The notes beneath the pieces are model-generated. The model made no database searches. It worked only from the letters and a program-made list of their open reading frames with translations, and had not been told where the DNA came from. 64,000 nucleotides of DNA. Origin: Pseudomonas sp. UBA6562. GTDB taxonomy: Bacteria > Pseudomonadota > Gammaproteobacteria > Pseudomonadales > Pseudomonadaceae. The stretch covers positions 474,975 through 538,974 of the forward strand of contig NZ_DJJS01000004.1 of NCBI RefSeq assembly GCF_002434265.1, written 5' to 3'. The position numbers were made by a program, and so were the translations under genes. Shown piece after piece: positions 1-8,585 of the stretch (position 1 is its first letter; the number at the start of each line of letters is the position of its first letter).

Positions 1-263
1 TGCGTAATCTCAAACGTGCCCTGGTGGCAGTGCTGGTGTTGTTGCTGGCAGCGATCGTGTTGTTCTTCGTGCTCGAGAATCAGCAGGACGTATCGCTGGG
101 GCTATTTGGTTGGGTGTCTCCGGCCATGCCCGTAGCCGTGCCGGTTCTGGCCGCCCTGATCGTCGGTTTGGCTGTTGGTCCGCTGCTGGGCAGCTACGCC
201 GTGCTGCGTGCGCGCCGACGCATCCGTCTACAGGCCCGCGAAGCCGCACTCGCTGGTAAGTAA
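1..263 (+). CDS. LapA-domain (DUF1049) inner-membrane protein, 5' end cut by window
   Basis: The window opens at the second base of what should be an ATG start (TGCGTAATCTC..., giving M-R-N-L-K), so only one base is missing. The protein of about 87 residues has two hydrophobic segments (roughly residues 8-26 and 40-62) and then a basic tail rich in Arg (VLRARRRIRLQARE). The family signature ENQQDVSL lies between the two membrane segments. This is the layout of LapA/DUF1049 proteins, which in enterobacteria help regulate lipopolysaccharide assembly in the inner membrane. In Pseudomonas a gene of this kind commonly follows ihfB and precedes O-antigen genes, which fits the LPS locus downstream. 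It is not the large adhesin LapA. Confidence 0.8.
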   Translation, partial: RNLKRALVAVLVLLLAAIVLFFVLENQQDVSLGLFGWVSPAMPVAVPVLAALIVGLAVGPLLGSYAVLRARRRIRLQAREAALAGK

Positions 264-286
264 GAAAGCTCCTACGCAATCAGGGG

Positions 287-318
287 AAGGGGTCTGATTT
301 CGCTAAAATCCCCCTTCT
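287..318. terminator. Bulged hairpin after the LapA-domain gene
   Basis: Arms GAAGGGG-GATTT (287-293 and 297-301, with a TCT bulge) pair with AAATC-CCCCTTC (307-318) around the loop CGCTA. No T-run follows, so this is either a weak terminator or an mRNA 3'-end stem between the LapA-domain gene and the metallo-hydrolase gene. Confidence 0.4.
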
Positions 319-359
319 GCCGTAATACCGCGCCTTGCCTTTGCAGAGCGCGCATTGCA

Positions 360-1793
360 ATGCCTTATCCCAACCTTTCCCACCATGGCGGAGACCAAAC
401 GGTCACCGGCTCCTGCCACCAACTGCACCTTGACGCTGCTACCAGCCTGCTCATCGATTGCGGCTTGGAGCAAGGCGCGCACGCGGCCCTCGGCCTGCAA
501 AGCGTCGCATTCGACATCACCGGTATAGAAGCCGTGGTGCTGACCCACGTCCACCTGGATCACGTCGGTCGCCTGCCCGCACTGTTCGCAGCGGGTTATC
601 GAGGGCCGATCCTGTGCAGTCAACCGTCTGCCAAACTCCTGCCGCTGGTTCTGGAAGATGCCTATAAGTTGAGCATCAGCAACGATCCTGCCGAGATTGC
701 CCGTTACCTGGCGTTCGTGCAGGCGCGTTTGCAGCCCTTGCCGTTCGATCATTGGCACAGCCTCGTCGAGCGTCCGGGCTTGGTGTGTCGCATGCGCCTG
801 CGGCGAGCGGGGCATCTGCTCGGCTCGGCCTATGTGGAATGCGATGTGCTCGATTCGGCGGGCGAGCAGGGTACTCGAATCGTGTTCTCAGGGGATCTGG
901 GTGCCAGCGATAGCGCCATGCTGCGCCCGGTCGAGCCACCCGAGCGGGCGGATCTACTGGTCCTCGAAAGCACCTATGGCGATAGGTTGCACGGTGCCCG
1001 TGGCGAACGTCGCGACGCCCTCGAAGCCATCATCGACCGAGCACTGGCCGACCGGGGCACCGTATTGATTCCTGCATTCAGTTTGGGGCGTACGCAAGAA
1101 CTGCTGTTCGACCTCGAGGACATCCTGCATCGCAAGGCGCTACGCCAGCAGGGCCAGGCCAGCCCCTCCGACGACCCGCTGGACGTGCTGGACTGGGCGC
1201 AGCTGCCGATCATCCTCGACTCGCCGCTCGCCCAACGCATCACCCAGGTCTATCGCGATCTGAGCGACCACTGGAACGATCAGGCAAGCCAGCGCTTGCG
1301 GGCGGGGCGGGCGCCGCTGGGCTTCGAGCAGTTGATCGGTATCGATACCCACGGCCAGCACCAGCAGGTGGTCAACTATCTCAAGAGCACGGGCAAGCCT
1401 GCGATCGTCATTGCCGGCAATGGCATGTGTTCGGGCGGACGCATCGTGGCGTACCTGAAAGCCATGCTGGGCGATCCTCGGCATGAGGTGGTGTTCGTTG
1501 GTTTTCAAGCCAAAGGCACACCAGGCGCCGTGATCCAGGCCAGTGCCGGCGCGGCTGGTTTCGTGTCGATCGACCTGGACGGGCAGCCTTACGAGATCCG
1601 CGCCAAGGTGTTTACGGTGCCGGGCTATTCGGCACATGCTGACCAGCAGGGATTGGTCGATTTTGTCACCGGCATGGCCGTGTGGCCGGCACGCATCCGT
1701 CTCGTGCATGGCGATCCGCCTGCTCGGCGCGCGCTGGCGGCACGCCTGCGCGAGATTTATGCAAAAAAAGCGCTCGACGTACAGATCGAATGA
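360..1793 (+). CDS. MBL-fold / beta-CASP metallo-hydrolase (RNA-processing exonuclease type)
   Basis: This 477-residue protein has the zinc-binding motif THVHLDH at about residues 61-67. Further metallo-beta-lactamase ligands include the H of GHLLGSAYVE and the D of FSGDLG. A beta-CASP insertion follows (ESTYGDR; IPAFSLGRTQELL; GNGMCSGGR), and the Zn-dependent metallo-hydrolase RNA-specificity tail carries GYSAHADQQ. Length and motif order match the YSH1/CPSF-73-like bacterial family, whose members act on RNA; the substrate here is not known. The ATG at 360 gives a start just before the fold. The gene stands alone, with 96 bases before it and about 250 bases after it, and no link to the LPS genes is evident. 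Confidence 0.88.
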   Translation: MPYPNLSHHGGDQTVTGSCHQLHLDAATSLLIDCGLEQGAHAALGLQSVAFDITGIEAVVLTHVHLDHVGRLPALFAAGYRGPILCSQPSAKLLPLVLEDAYKLSISNDPAEIARYLAFVQARLQPLPFDHWHSLVERPGLVCRMRLRRAGHLLGSAYVECDVLDSAGEQGTRIVFSGDLGASDSAMLRPVEPPERADLLVLESTYGDRLHGARGERRDALEAIIDRALADRGTVLIPAFSLGRTQELLFDLEDILHRKALRQQGQASPSDDPLDVLDWAQLPIILDSPLAQRITQVYRDLSDHWNDQASQRLRAGRAPLGFEQLIGIDTHGQHQQVVNYLKSTGKPAIVIAGNGMCSGGRIVAYLKAMLGDPRHEVVFVGFQAKGTPGAVIQASAGAAGFVSIDLDGQPYEIRAKVFTVPGYSAHADQQGLVDFVTGMAVWPARIRLVHGDPPARRALAARLREIYAKKALDVQIE

Positions 1794-2044
1794 CTCTCAT
1801 TGCTGTCCAAGGCGCAGCAACGGATAGCCCAATTGCCCCTCCCGTGAGCAAGCCTCGAGCAATGTTCTCTGATATTCTTGTGCCCCTCGAATTCTGGGAT
1901 GTGCCTGCCTCTATGCTCGCTTGGAGCCAAGCAGCTGGATCAACAAGGAAACTTGAACGTTAAAGATGCGAAGCGGCAAACCGTTGCTGAAGTACTTTGC
2001 GTTTCGTCTATGTGCCATGCCAATGGCTAGCAGGATTATAAGAT

Positions 2045-3487
2045 ATGGACTTGATACCCGTAATTTTGTCAGGCGGCGTGGGCAGCCGGTTGTGGCCCGT
2101 TTCGCGTGAGGCCCACCCCAAGCCATTCATGACCTTGCCCGATGGTCAGAACCTGATCCAAAAGACGTTCCTGCGTGCTTCGAATCTGCCAGGCGTCTCG
2201 GAAGTGCTGACCGTCACCAACCGCGAATTGCTGTTCAAGACCGAAGACGAATACCGTGGCGTCCAGCAAAACGGTCTTGCGCAAGCCTTCATTCTCGAGC
2301 CTTTCGGCCGCAACACGGCCGCAGCCGTGGCGCTGGCTGCTTTGCAACTGCGTGACAGCCATGGCGCCGACGCGCACATGCTGGTGCTGGCCGCCGATCA
2401 CCTGATCCAAAACGAGGCTGCCTTTGCCGAGGCCGTGTCGAAAGCGGTCGAGCTGTCGAGCAATGGCTGGCTGGTGACCTTCGGCATCAAACCCCAGTAT
2501 CCCGAAACCGGCTTCGGTTACATCGAGGCGGGCCAGGCAGGCGAGCTGCCACAGGGTCTGAAGGTGGCACGCTTCGTCGAAAAGCCGAACCTCGAGCTGG
2601 CCGAATCCTACGTGGCCGCCGGCAACTACTTCTGGAACTCCGGCATGTTCTGCTTCCGCGTCGGCACGGTGCTGGAAGAGTTCGAAAAGCATTCGCCCGA
2701 TGTGTTGGAGGCCGCTGCCCACGCCAAGCGCCAGTCGCGTCTGGCCGAGGGCAAGGACTACAGCTGCCTGAGCGTAGACCCGGACAGCTTCGCCCAAGTC
2801 CCGGACATTTCCATCGACTACGCCCTGATGGAGCGCTCCGAGCGCGTCGCTACCGTGCCGTGCGACATCGGCTGGAGCGACATCGGCTCGTGGAACGCCG
2901 TCAGCGAACTCACCCCGGCGGACGCCGATGGCAACCGCTTCGAAGGTGAAGTGCTGGCACACGCCTCGCGCAACAATTACGTCAACAGCGAAGACCGCCT
3001 CACCGCGCTGGTCGGCGTCGAGGACCTGCTGGTGATCGACACCCCTGACGCGGTGATGATCGCCCACAAGGATCACGCCCAGGACGTCAAGCACATCGTC
3101 GGCCAGCTCAAGAGCAAGGGCCATACCCTGCACCAGCTGCACCGCACCGTGCATCGCCCTTGGGGCACCTACACGACCCTGGAAAACGGCGACCGCTTCA
3201 AGATCAAGCGCATCGTGGTCAAGCCCAAGGCGTCGCTGTCGCTGCAAATGCACCATCACCGCAGCGAGCACTGGATTGTGGTCAGCGGTACTGCCGTTGT
3301 GGTCAACGACGACAAGCAGATGATGCTGCACACCAATGAATCCACGTTCATCCGTGCAGGCCACACGCACCGACTGGAAAACCCGGGCGTCATCGACCTG
3401 GTCCTGATCGAAGTGCAAAGCGGCGACTACCTCGGCGAAGACGACATCGTCCGTTTTGAGGACATCTACGGTCGTTGCACCGGCTGA
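2045..3487 (+). CDS. manC: Mannose-1-phosphate guanylyltransferase / mannose-6-phosphate isomerase
   Basis: This 480-residue bifunctional enzyme belongs to the AlgA/WbpW/ManC family. The N-terminal nucleotidyltransferase carries the signature SGGVGSRLWPVSRE near residues 9-22, and the pyrophosphorylase lysine region FVEKPN lies near residue 180. The C-terminal cupin phosphomannose-isomerase domain has HRPWGTY and KPKASLSLQMHHHRSEHW at about 375-415. It converts mannose-6-phosphate to mannose-1-phosphate and then to GDP-mannose, the precursor of GDP-D-rhamnose. An AGGA site about nine bases upstream supports this start. It is the first gene of the manC-manB-wzm-wzt-methyltransferase-glycosyltransferase run, with about 250 bases of presumed promoter DNA before it. 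P. putida-type genomes usually carry a second copy (algA) elsewhere. Confidence 0.95.
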   Translation: MDLIPVILSGGVGSRLWPVSREAHPKPFMTLPDGQNLIQKTFLRASNLPGVSEVLTVTNRELLFKTEDEYRGVQQNGLAQAFILEPFGRNTAAAVALAALQLRDSHGADAHMLVLAADHLIQNEAAFAEAVSKAVELSSNGWLVTFGIKPQYPETGFGYIEAGQAGELPQGLKVARFVEKPNLELAESYVAAGNYFWNSGMFCFRVGTVLEEFEKHSPDVLEAAAHAKRQSRLAEGKDYSCLSVDPDSFAQVPDISIDYALMERSERVATVPCDIGWSDIGSWNAVSELTPADADGNRFEGEVLAHASRNNYVNSEDRLTALVGVEDLLVIDTPDAVMIAHKDHAQDVKHIVGQLKSKGHTLHQLHRTVHRPWGTYTTLENGDRFKIKRIVVKPKASLSLQMHHHRSEHWIVVSGTAVVVNDDKQMMLHTNESTFIRAGHTHRLENPGVIDLVLIEVQSGDYLGEDDIVRFEDIYGRCTG

Positions 3488-3505
3488 TACCCAGCGTTTC
3501 CCGCT

Positions 3506-3539
3506 CGGCCCGTGATGCTCCCTCGAGTATCACGGGCCG
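3506..3539. terminator. Strong hairpin between manC and manB
   Basis: CGGCCCGTGAT (3506-3516) pairs perfectly with ATCACGGGCCG (3529-3539). The stem extends inward through a G-T wobble and CTC/GAG to a CCTC loop, about 15 pairs in all. There is no following T-run, so it may attenuate transcription or stabilise the manC mRNA rather than stop the operon outright. Confidence 0.5.
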
Positions 3540-3617
3540 TTGACCATCGGTCATGACCTCGAGCGGCTACCTTACACATCGATCGCTGCCTACGGGCGGC
3601 TCGTCAAAGTGAGAACC

Positions 3618-4979
3618 ATGTACCCATCTATCCAGACCCGCTGCTTCAAAGCCTACGACATCCGTGGCCAGGTCCCTGCCGATCTCAATGAAGACGTCGC
3701 CTACCGCATCGGTCGCGCGTTGGTCGCCGAACTGGGCGGCATGCGTTACGTCGTAGGGCGTGACATGCGTCTGGAAAGCCCGATGTTGGCCCAAGCCCTG
3801 ACCCGCGGCCTGACCGAGGCCGGCGCCGACGTGCTGGACATTGGTCTGTGCGGCACCGAGGAAGTCTATTTCGCCACCAGCCACCTGAAGGCCGATGGCG
3901 GCATCATGATCACCGCCAGCCACAACCCCAAGGGCTACAACGGCATGAAGCTGGTGCGCGAGCACTCCAAGCCGATCAGCGGCGACTCGGGGCTGTTCGC
4001 CATTCGCGACCGTGTCGAAGCCGGCGAACTGGGCGATGTGGCTGCCAGCAAGGGCCAAGTCCACGAGGCCTTCGACAAGACCGCCTACATCGACCATTTG
4101 CTGACCTACATCGACGTGTCGGCGCTCAAGCCGCTGAAAGTCCTGGCCGATCCAGGCAATGGTGCCGTAGGCCCGGTGATCGAACTGCTCAAGGCACGCC
4201 TGCCGTTGCACATCGACGTCATCAACGGCGAGCCGGATGGCGAATTCCCCAACGGCGTGCCCAACCCGCTGCTGCCGGAAAATCGTGAACTGACCCGCAA
4301 CGCCGTGCTCGAGCGACAAGCCGACCTGGGCCTGGCCTGGGATGGCGACTTCGACCGCTGCTTCTTCTTCGACGGCCAGGGCCGCTTCATCGAGGGCTAC
4401 TACCTGGTTGGCCTGCTGGCCGAGATGCTGCTGCGCAAGCACCCAGGCAGCAAGATCATCCACGACCCGCGCCTGACCTGGAACACCATCGAACAGGTGC
4501 AGGCCGCCGGTGGCCACGCCATCCAGAGCAAGACCGGCCACGCCTTCATCAAGGAACGCATGCGCGCCGAAGACGCGGTATACGGCGGCGAAATGAGCGC
4601 CCACCACTACTTCCGCGACTTCGCCTACTGCGACAGCGGCAACATTCCTTGGCTGCTGGTGGCCGAGCTGATGAGCGTCAGTGGCAAGACCTTGGCGCAA
4701 CTGGTGGACGAGCGCATCGCGGCGTTTCCGTGCAGTGGCGAGATCAACTACCAGGTCGACGACGTCAAGGCGTCGGTGGAAAAGGTCCTGGCCTTCTACC
4801 TGCCCCAGGCCCCGGAGGTCGACCGCACCGACGGCATCAGCGTGGCCTTCGCCGACTGGCGCTTCAGCCTGCGCGGCTCCAACACCGAGCCGTTGCTGCG
4901 CCTGAACGTCGAGAGCCGTGGCGACGAAGCCCTGGTCACCCAACGTGTCGCTGAAATCGAACGTCTGATTCAAGGATAA
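3618..4979 (+). CDS. manB: Phosphomannomutase / phosphoglucomutase (AlgC family)
   Basis: This 453-residue alpha-D-phosphohexomutase interconverts mannose-6-phosphate and mannose-1-phosphate. The phosphoserine loop TASHNPKGYNGMK sits at residues 99-111 (catalytic Ser101). The magnesium loop DGDFDRC is near residue 240, the sugar-specificity loop GGEMSAHHYF is near 325, and the phosphate-binding RGSNTEP is near the C-terminus. The ATG at 3618 (MYPSIQTRCFKAYD) fits the family start. An upstream in-frame TTG at 3540 would add 26 unrelated residues and run through the hairpin, so it is rejected. It supplies mannose-1-phosphate to the neighbouring manC product and ends two bases before wzm. Confidence 0.93.
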   Translation: MYPSIQTRCFKAYDIRGQVPADLNEDVAYRIGRALVAELGGMRYVVGRDMRLESPMLAQALTRGLTEAGADVLDIGLCGTEEVYFATSHLKADGGIMITASHNPKGYNGMKLVREHSKPISGDSGLFAIRDRVEAGELGDVAASKGQVHEAFDKTAYIDHLLTYIDVSALKPLKVLADPGNGAVGPVIELLKARLPLHIDVINGEPDGEFPNGVPNPLLPENRELTRNAVLERQADLGLAWDGDFDRCFFFDGQGRFIEGYYLVGLLAEMLLRKHPGSKIIHDPRLTWNTIEQVQAAGGHAIQSKTGHAFIKERMRAEDAVYGGEMSAHHYFRDFAYCDSGNIPWLLVAELMSVSGKTLAQLVDERIAAFPCSGEINYQVDDVKASVEKVLAFYLPQAPEVDRTDGISVAFADWRFSLRGSNTEPLLRLNVESRGDEALVTQRVAEIERLIQG

Positions 4980-4981
4980 CT

Positions 4982-5776
4982 ATGTTTGGCATGATCCGAG
5001 GCGTCTGGGAATACCGGAGCTTTATCCTCACTTCCATCAAGAACGAGTTCATCTCACGGTTCGCGCGCAGCAAGCTCGGTGGCCTGTGGATGATCATCCA
5101 CCCGCTGGCCCAGGTCGCGATCTATGCCTTGATCCTGTCCAACGTGCTCGGCGCGCGCCTGCCGGGCATCGAGAACAAGTACGCCTATGCGCTCTACCTG
5201 ATCGCCGGCATCCTGGCCTGGAACCTGTTCTCCGAGATCGTCGGGCGTTGCCTGACGGTGTTCATCGAGCAGGGCAACCTGATGAAGAAGATGCGCTTTC
5301 CGCGCATCGCCTTGCCGGTGATCGTGGTGGGTTCGTGTTTGCTGAACAACCTGCTGCTGTTTTTGGCGGTTTTGGTGATCTTCACGGTGCTCGGCCATGC
5401 GCCCAGTGTGCAGATGCTCTGGCTGTTGCCACTGACCTTGGTGATCGTCGCCCTGGGCGTGGGCATCGGCTTGGTGATCGGCGTGCTGAACGTGTTCCTG
5501 CGCGACATCGGGCAGGTCATTCCCATCGTCATGCAGGTCTGGTTCTGGTTCACACCGATCGTCTACTCGGTGAACATCATTCCCGATTACCTCAAGGGCA
5601 CCGTCGGCATCAACCCGATGTATCCCATCGTTACCGCCTACCACAACGTCATGGTCTACAAGACCGCGCCTGACCTACAGCAGGTCGGCATCGTACTGCT
5701 GATCGCCCTTGGGCTCATGCTGGTAGGCCTGTTCCTGTTCCGTCGGGCCTCGCCTGAAATGGTGGATTCACTATGA
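4982..5776 (+). CDS. wzm: O-antigen ABC transporter permease
   Basis: This 264-residue polytopic membrane protein of the ABC-2 type has about six hydrophobic segments. The N-terminal cytoplasmic segment with RFARSKLGGLWMIIHP is typical of Wzm/TagG permeases. The start lies two bases after manB, and the stop overlaps the wzt start in ATGA, indicating translational coupling. Together with Wzt it should flip a completed, undecaprenyl-diphosphate-linked polysaccharide to the periplasm for ligation to lipid A-core. The closest functional models are the A-band (D-rhamnan) exporter of P. aeruginosa and the O8/O9a polymannan exporter of E. coli. Confidence 0.93.
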   Translation: MFGMIRGVWEYRSFILTSIKNEFISRFARSKLGGLWMIIHPLAQVAIYALILSNVLGARLPGIENKYAYALYLIAGILAWNLFSEIVGRCLTVFIEQGNLMKKMRFPRIALPVIVVGSCLLNNLLLFLAVLVIFTVLGHAPSVQMLWLLPLTLVIVALGVGIGLVIGVLNVFLRDIGQVIPIVMQVWFWFTPIVYSVNIIPDYLKGTVGINPMYPIVTAYHNVMVYKTAPDLQQVGIVLLIALGLMLVGLFLFRRASPEMVDSL

Positions 5777-6987
5777 GCCTCTTGCGTGTCGACAACGTCG
5801 GCAAAGCCTACCGCACCTACCGATCCGAGTGGCAGCGCATCGCGCGCTGGTGCTACGTGCCGGTCAAGCCGAGCCAGGAGCACTGGGTGCTCAAGCATGT
5901 CAGCTTCGACATCCAGCCAGGCGAAGCCATCGGCTTGGTCGGCCAGAACGGCGCCGGCAAGTCCACCTTGTTGAAGATGATCACCGGCACTCTGCAACCC
6001 ACCGAAGGCAAGGTGCAGGTCAACGGGCGGATTGCTGCGATCCTCGAGCTGGGCATGGGTTTCAACGGTGAGTTGACCGGACGCCAGAACGCCTACCACG
6101 CGGCCGGTCTGATGGGCTTCAACACCGAGCAGATCGATGGCGTGATCGACGACATCGAAGCCTTCGCCGAGATCGGCGAGTACTTCGACCAGGCGGTGCG
6201 CACCTACTCCAGCGGCATGCAGATGCGCGTGGCGTTTGCTGTGGCGACGGCCTTCCGCCCGGAGATCCTGATCATCGACGAAGCCCTGTCAGTCGGCGAC
6301 AGCTATTTCCAGCACAAGAGCTTCGGGCGTATCAAAGCCTTCCAGAAGGCCGGTACCACCTTGCTGATCGTGTCCCACGACCGTGGTTCGATCCAGGCCC
6401 TGTGCAACCGCGCCATCCTGCTCGACGGCGGCACCGTGATCCGTGACGGTGCGCCAGAAGAGGTCATGGACTACTACAACGCCATCATCGCGCAGAAGGA
6501 AAACGCCACCGTCGAGGTGACGACCCTGGCCGAAGGCGGCGTGCAGACGCGTTCGGGCAACGGCAAGGCCAGCCTGGAGCGCATTGCACTCCACAACCAC
6601 GAGGGCGCGCCGGTCGAGTACGTAGGCGTGGGCGACGAAGTGTGCTTGGCGATCGACGTGCGGATCAACGCGCCGCTGCCCGAACTGGTGGTTGGCTACG
6701 TGATCAAGGACCGCCTCGGCCAAGACGTCTACGGCACCAACACCCACCACCTCAAGTGCGTGCGCAGCGACCTGGAAGAAGGGCAGCGGCTGTCCTATCG
6801 CTTCCGTTTCCCGGCCAACCTGGGGGTGGGGTCGTACTCGGTGGCGGTGGCGCTGCACGCCAGCGACAACCACATCGCAAACAATTACGAGTGGCGCGAC
6901 CTGGCGCTGCTCTTCAACGTCGTGAACATGTCGGAGAGTACCTTCGTGGGCCTGGCGTGGATTCCTCCGACCGTGGAGTGCAAATGA
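5773..6987 (+). CDS. wzt: O-antigen ABC transporter ATPase with C-terminal glycan-binding domain
   Basis: This is a 404-residue ATPase. Walker A is GQNGAGKST near residue 57, the signature is YSSGMQMRVAFAVA near 140, and Walker B is ILIIDEALSVGD near 165. After the nucleotide-binding domain (about 1-240) comes an extra domain of some 150 residues, rich in beta strands. This matches the Wzt C-terminal carbohydrate-binding module that, in O8/O9a systems, reads the non-reducing-end cap of the finished chain. Its presence next to a capping-type methyltransferase gene supports length control by end modification. It overlaps wzm by four bases and the next gene by four. Confidence 0.93.
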   Translation: MSLLRVDNVGKAYRTYRSEWQRIARWCYVPVKPSQEHWVLKHVSFDIQPGEAIGLVGQNGAGKSTLLKMITGTLQPTEGKVQVNGRIAAILELGMGFNGELTGRQNAYHAAGLMGFNTEQIDGVIDDIEAFAEIGEYFDQAVRTYSSGMQMRVAFAVATAFRPEILIIDEALSVGDSYFQHKSFGRIKAFQKAGTTLLIVSHDRGSIQALCNRAILLDGGTVIRDGAPEEVMDYYNAIIAQKENATVEVTTLAEGGVQTRSGNGKASLERIALHNHEGAPVEYVGVGDEVCLAIDVRINAPLPELVVGYVIKDRLGQDVYGTNTHHLKCVRSDLEEGQRLSYRFRFPANLGVGSYSVAVALHASDNHIANNYEWRDLALLFNVVNMSESTFVGLAWIPPTVECK

Positions 6988-8585
6988 TGGACGGTTTCTA
7001 CCGGGGCTTCGAGGACCGCTATCGCGGTTCTCGGGAACTGATCAGCCAACGTCTCGAAGCGTACCTGCCGTTTCTCGCACCGCTCAAGGACCTGTATACG
7101 GACTACCCGATACTCGACCTGGGCTGTGGGCGAGGGGAGTGGCTCGAGCTGCTGATGCGCGAAGGCTATGCGCCCATGGGCGTCGATCTCGACGAAGGCA
7201 TGCTCGAAGCTTGCCGCGCATCGGGTTTGCCGGCCCGCAACATCGACGCGATCAGCGCCCTGCGCGAGCTGCCCGACGCCAGCCAGGTAGCGGTCACCGG
7301 TTTCCACATTGCCGAGCACCTGCCGTTCGAGGTGTTGCAGGAACTGGTTGCCCAAGCCCTGCGCGTATTGCGCCCGGCGGGCCTGTTGATCCTCGAGACG
7401 CCCAACGCCGAGAGCCTGGTCGTCGGCACCAACAGCTTCTACCTGGACCCGACCCACGAGCGCCCGCTGCCCAGCCTGTTGCTGTCGTTCCTGGCCGAGT
7501 ACAGCGGCTTCGCAAGGGCGAAGATCGTGCGCTTGCAAGAGCCTGCCGAGCTGCACGACCAGAGCCGACGCCTGGGCGTGCTGGATGTGCTCACCGGCAC
7601 CAGCCCCGACTATGCCATCGTCGCCCAGAAGCAGGCTGCGCCCGAGTCCCTCACGGCGTTCGAAGAGGCGTTCGAAGCGGCCTACGGGATGGCCCTCGAC
7701 CAACTGGCGGCGCGTTACGACCATGCCCTCGAGCATCGTCTGGCAGGCCTGGAGCATGAAGTGGCCACGAGCCGCGAGCAGCTCATGACCCGCGAACAGT
7801 TCAGCGAGGCGCTCGAGCACGCGCACCGCCACCACACCCAGCAACTGAACAACGCGCATTGCCAGCAGACCGAACAACTGCGCCTGATCCAGGAGCGTCA
7901 CGCGCTCGACATGGACGCATTGCGCAATCAAGCAGCCCTGACCCAAGAGCAGAACGCTCTGCTCTTGCAGCAGAGCGCCGAGCTACAGCGCGGGCATCAA
8001 GAGCTCGTAGAGCGCACCGCAGCGTTGCAAGCCGACCTCGAGCAGTCCATTGGCAGCAACCTGACCTCGGGCAAGCGCACCTCCGACCTGGAAGCCGAGC
8101 TCAACCAGTCGCTGAACAACGCCCACACCTGGTACCTGCGGGCCACCGATCTGGAAGCCCAGCTGAACCAGTCCCTGGGCAATGCCCACACCTGGTTCCT
8201 GCGCGCGAACCAGCATGAGCAATACGTGCAAACGCTGCGCGAGAGCACCTCGTGGCGGGTTACCGGCCCGTTGCGTTTGTTGGGCCGTGGTGTGCGTGCA
8301 CCCAAGCACATCGCCCGCTCGATGCTCGGCCGCAGCCTGCCCCACGCCCGTCTGTGGCTGGCTCGTCGCCCGGCAATGCGCCGCGTGGTCATGGCGCTGC
8401 TCGGCCGTTGCCCGCGACTGACGGAAAAGCTGTACAACCTCAATCGCAGCACCCAGGCCCCACAGCCGGCCGCCGATGGCAGCGTCGCGCCGCTGCCGCC
8501 GATGGTCGACCAAGCCCCCCTGACAGCCAGAGGCCGCACCATCGAGCAGGCGCTCTGGGCCGCCATCAAGAAGAGCCAGAACTGA
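6984..8585 (+). CDS. Coiled-coil SAM methyltransferase, WbdD-like chain-capping candidate
   Basis: This 533-residue protein has a class I methyltransferase domain in roughly residues 20-220, with motif I ILDLGCGRG at 43-51 and the acidic MGVDLDEGM. A long, Gln/Glu/Leu-rich coiled coil covers about 240-410. It includes two adjacent 21-residue repeats (DLEAELNQSLNNAHTW... and DLEAQLNQSLGNAHTW...). A basic tail contains TSWRVTGPLRLL. In E. coli O8/O9a, WbdD caps the polymannan end and its coiled coil sets chain length; that protein also has a kinase domain, and I see none here. The ATG at 6984 overlaps the wzt stop (ATGATGG). Capping of D-rhamnan by O-methylation is inferred. Confidence 0.8.
   Translation: MMDGFYRGFEDRYRGSRELISQRLEAYLPFLAPLKDLYTDYPILDLGCGRGEWLELLMREGYAPMGVDLDEGMLEACRASGLPARNIDAISALRELPDASQVAVTGFHIAEHLPFEVLQELVAQALRVLRPAGLLILETPNAESLVVGTNSFYLDPTHERPLPSLLLSFLAEYSGFARAKIVRLQEPAELHDQSRRLGVLDVLTGTSPDYAIVAQKQAAPESLTAFEEAFEAAYGMALDQLAARYDHALEHRLAGLEHEVATSREQLMTREQFSEALEHAHRHHTQQLNNAHCQQTEQLRLIQERHALDMDALRNQAALTQEQNALLLQQSAELQRGHQELVERTAALQADLEQSIGSNLTSGKRTSDLEAELNQSLNNAHTWYLRATDLEAQLNQSLGNAHTWFLRANQHEQYVQTLRESTSWRVTGPLRLLGRGVRAPKHIARSMLGRSLPHARLWLARRPAMRRVVMALLGRCPRLTEKLYNLNRSTQAPQPAADGSVAPLPPMVDQAPLTARGRTIEQALWAAIKKSQN
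8085..8210 (+). repeat. Tandem 63-bp in-frame duplication in the methyltransferase coiled coil
   Basis: Positions 8085-8147 and 8148-8210 encode two back-to-back 21-residue units, differing at only a few residues (E/Q, N/G, Y/F, T/N). They fall in the coiled coil where repeat number could change rod length. Confidence 0.85.

Noticed and set aside
2069..3418. 449-codon open frame on the minus strand inside manC
   Set aside because: It is a mirror of the GC-rich manC reading frame, rich in H, V, G and Q, with no domain and no ribosome site.
3567..4973. 468-codon minus-strand frame inside manB
   Set aside because: It is an antisense shadow of a certain gene, with biased composition and no recognisable motif.
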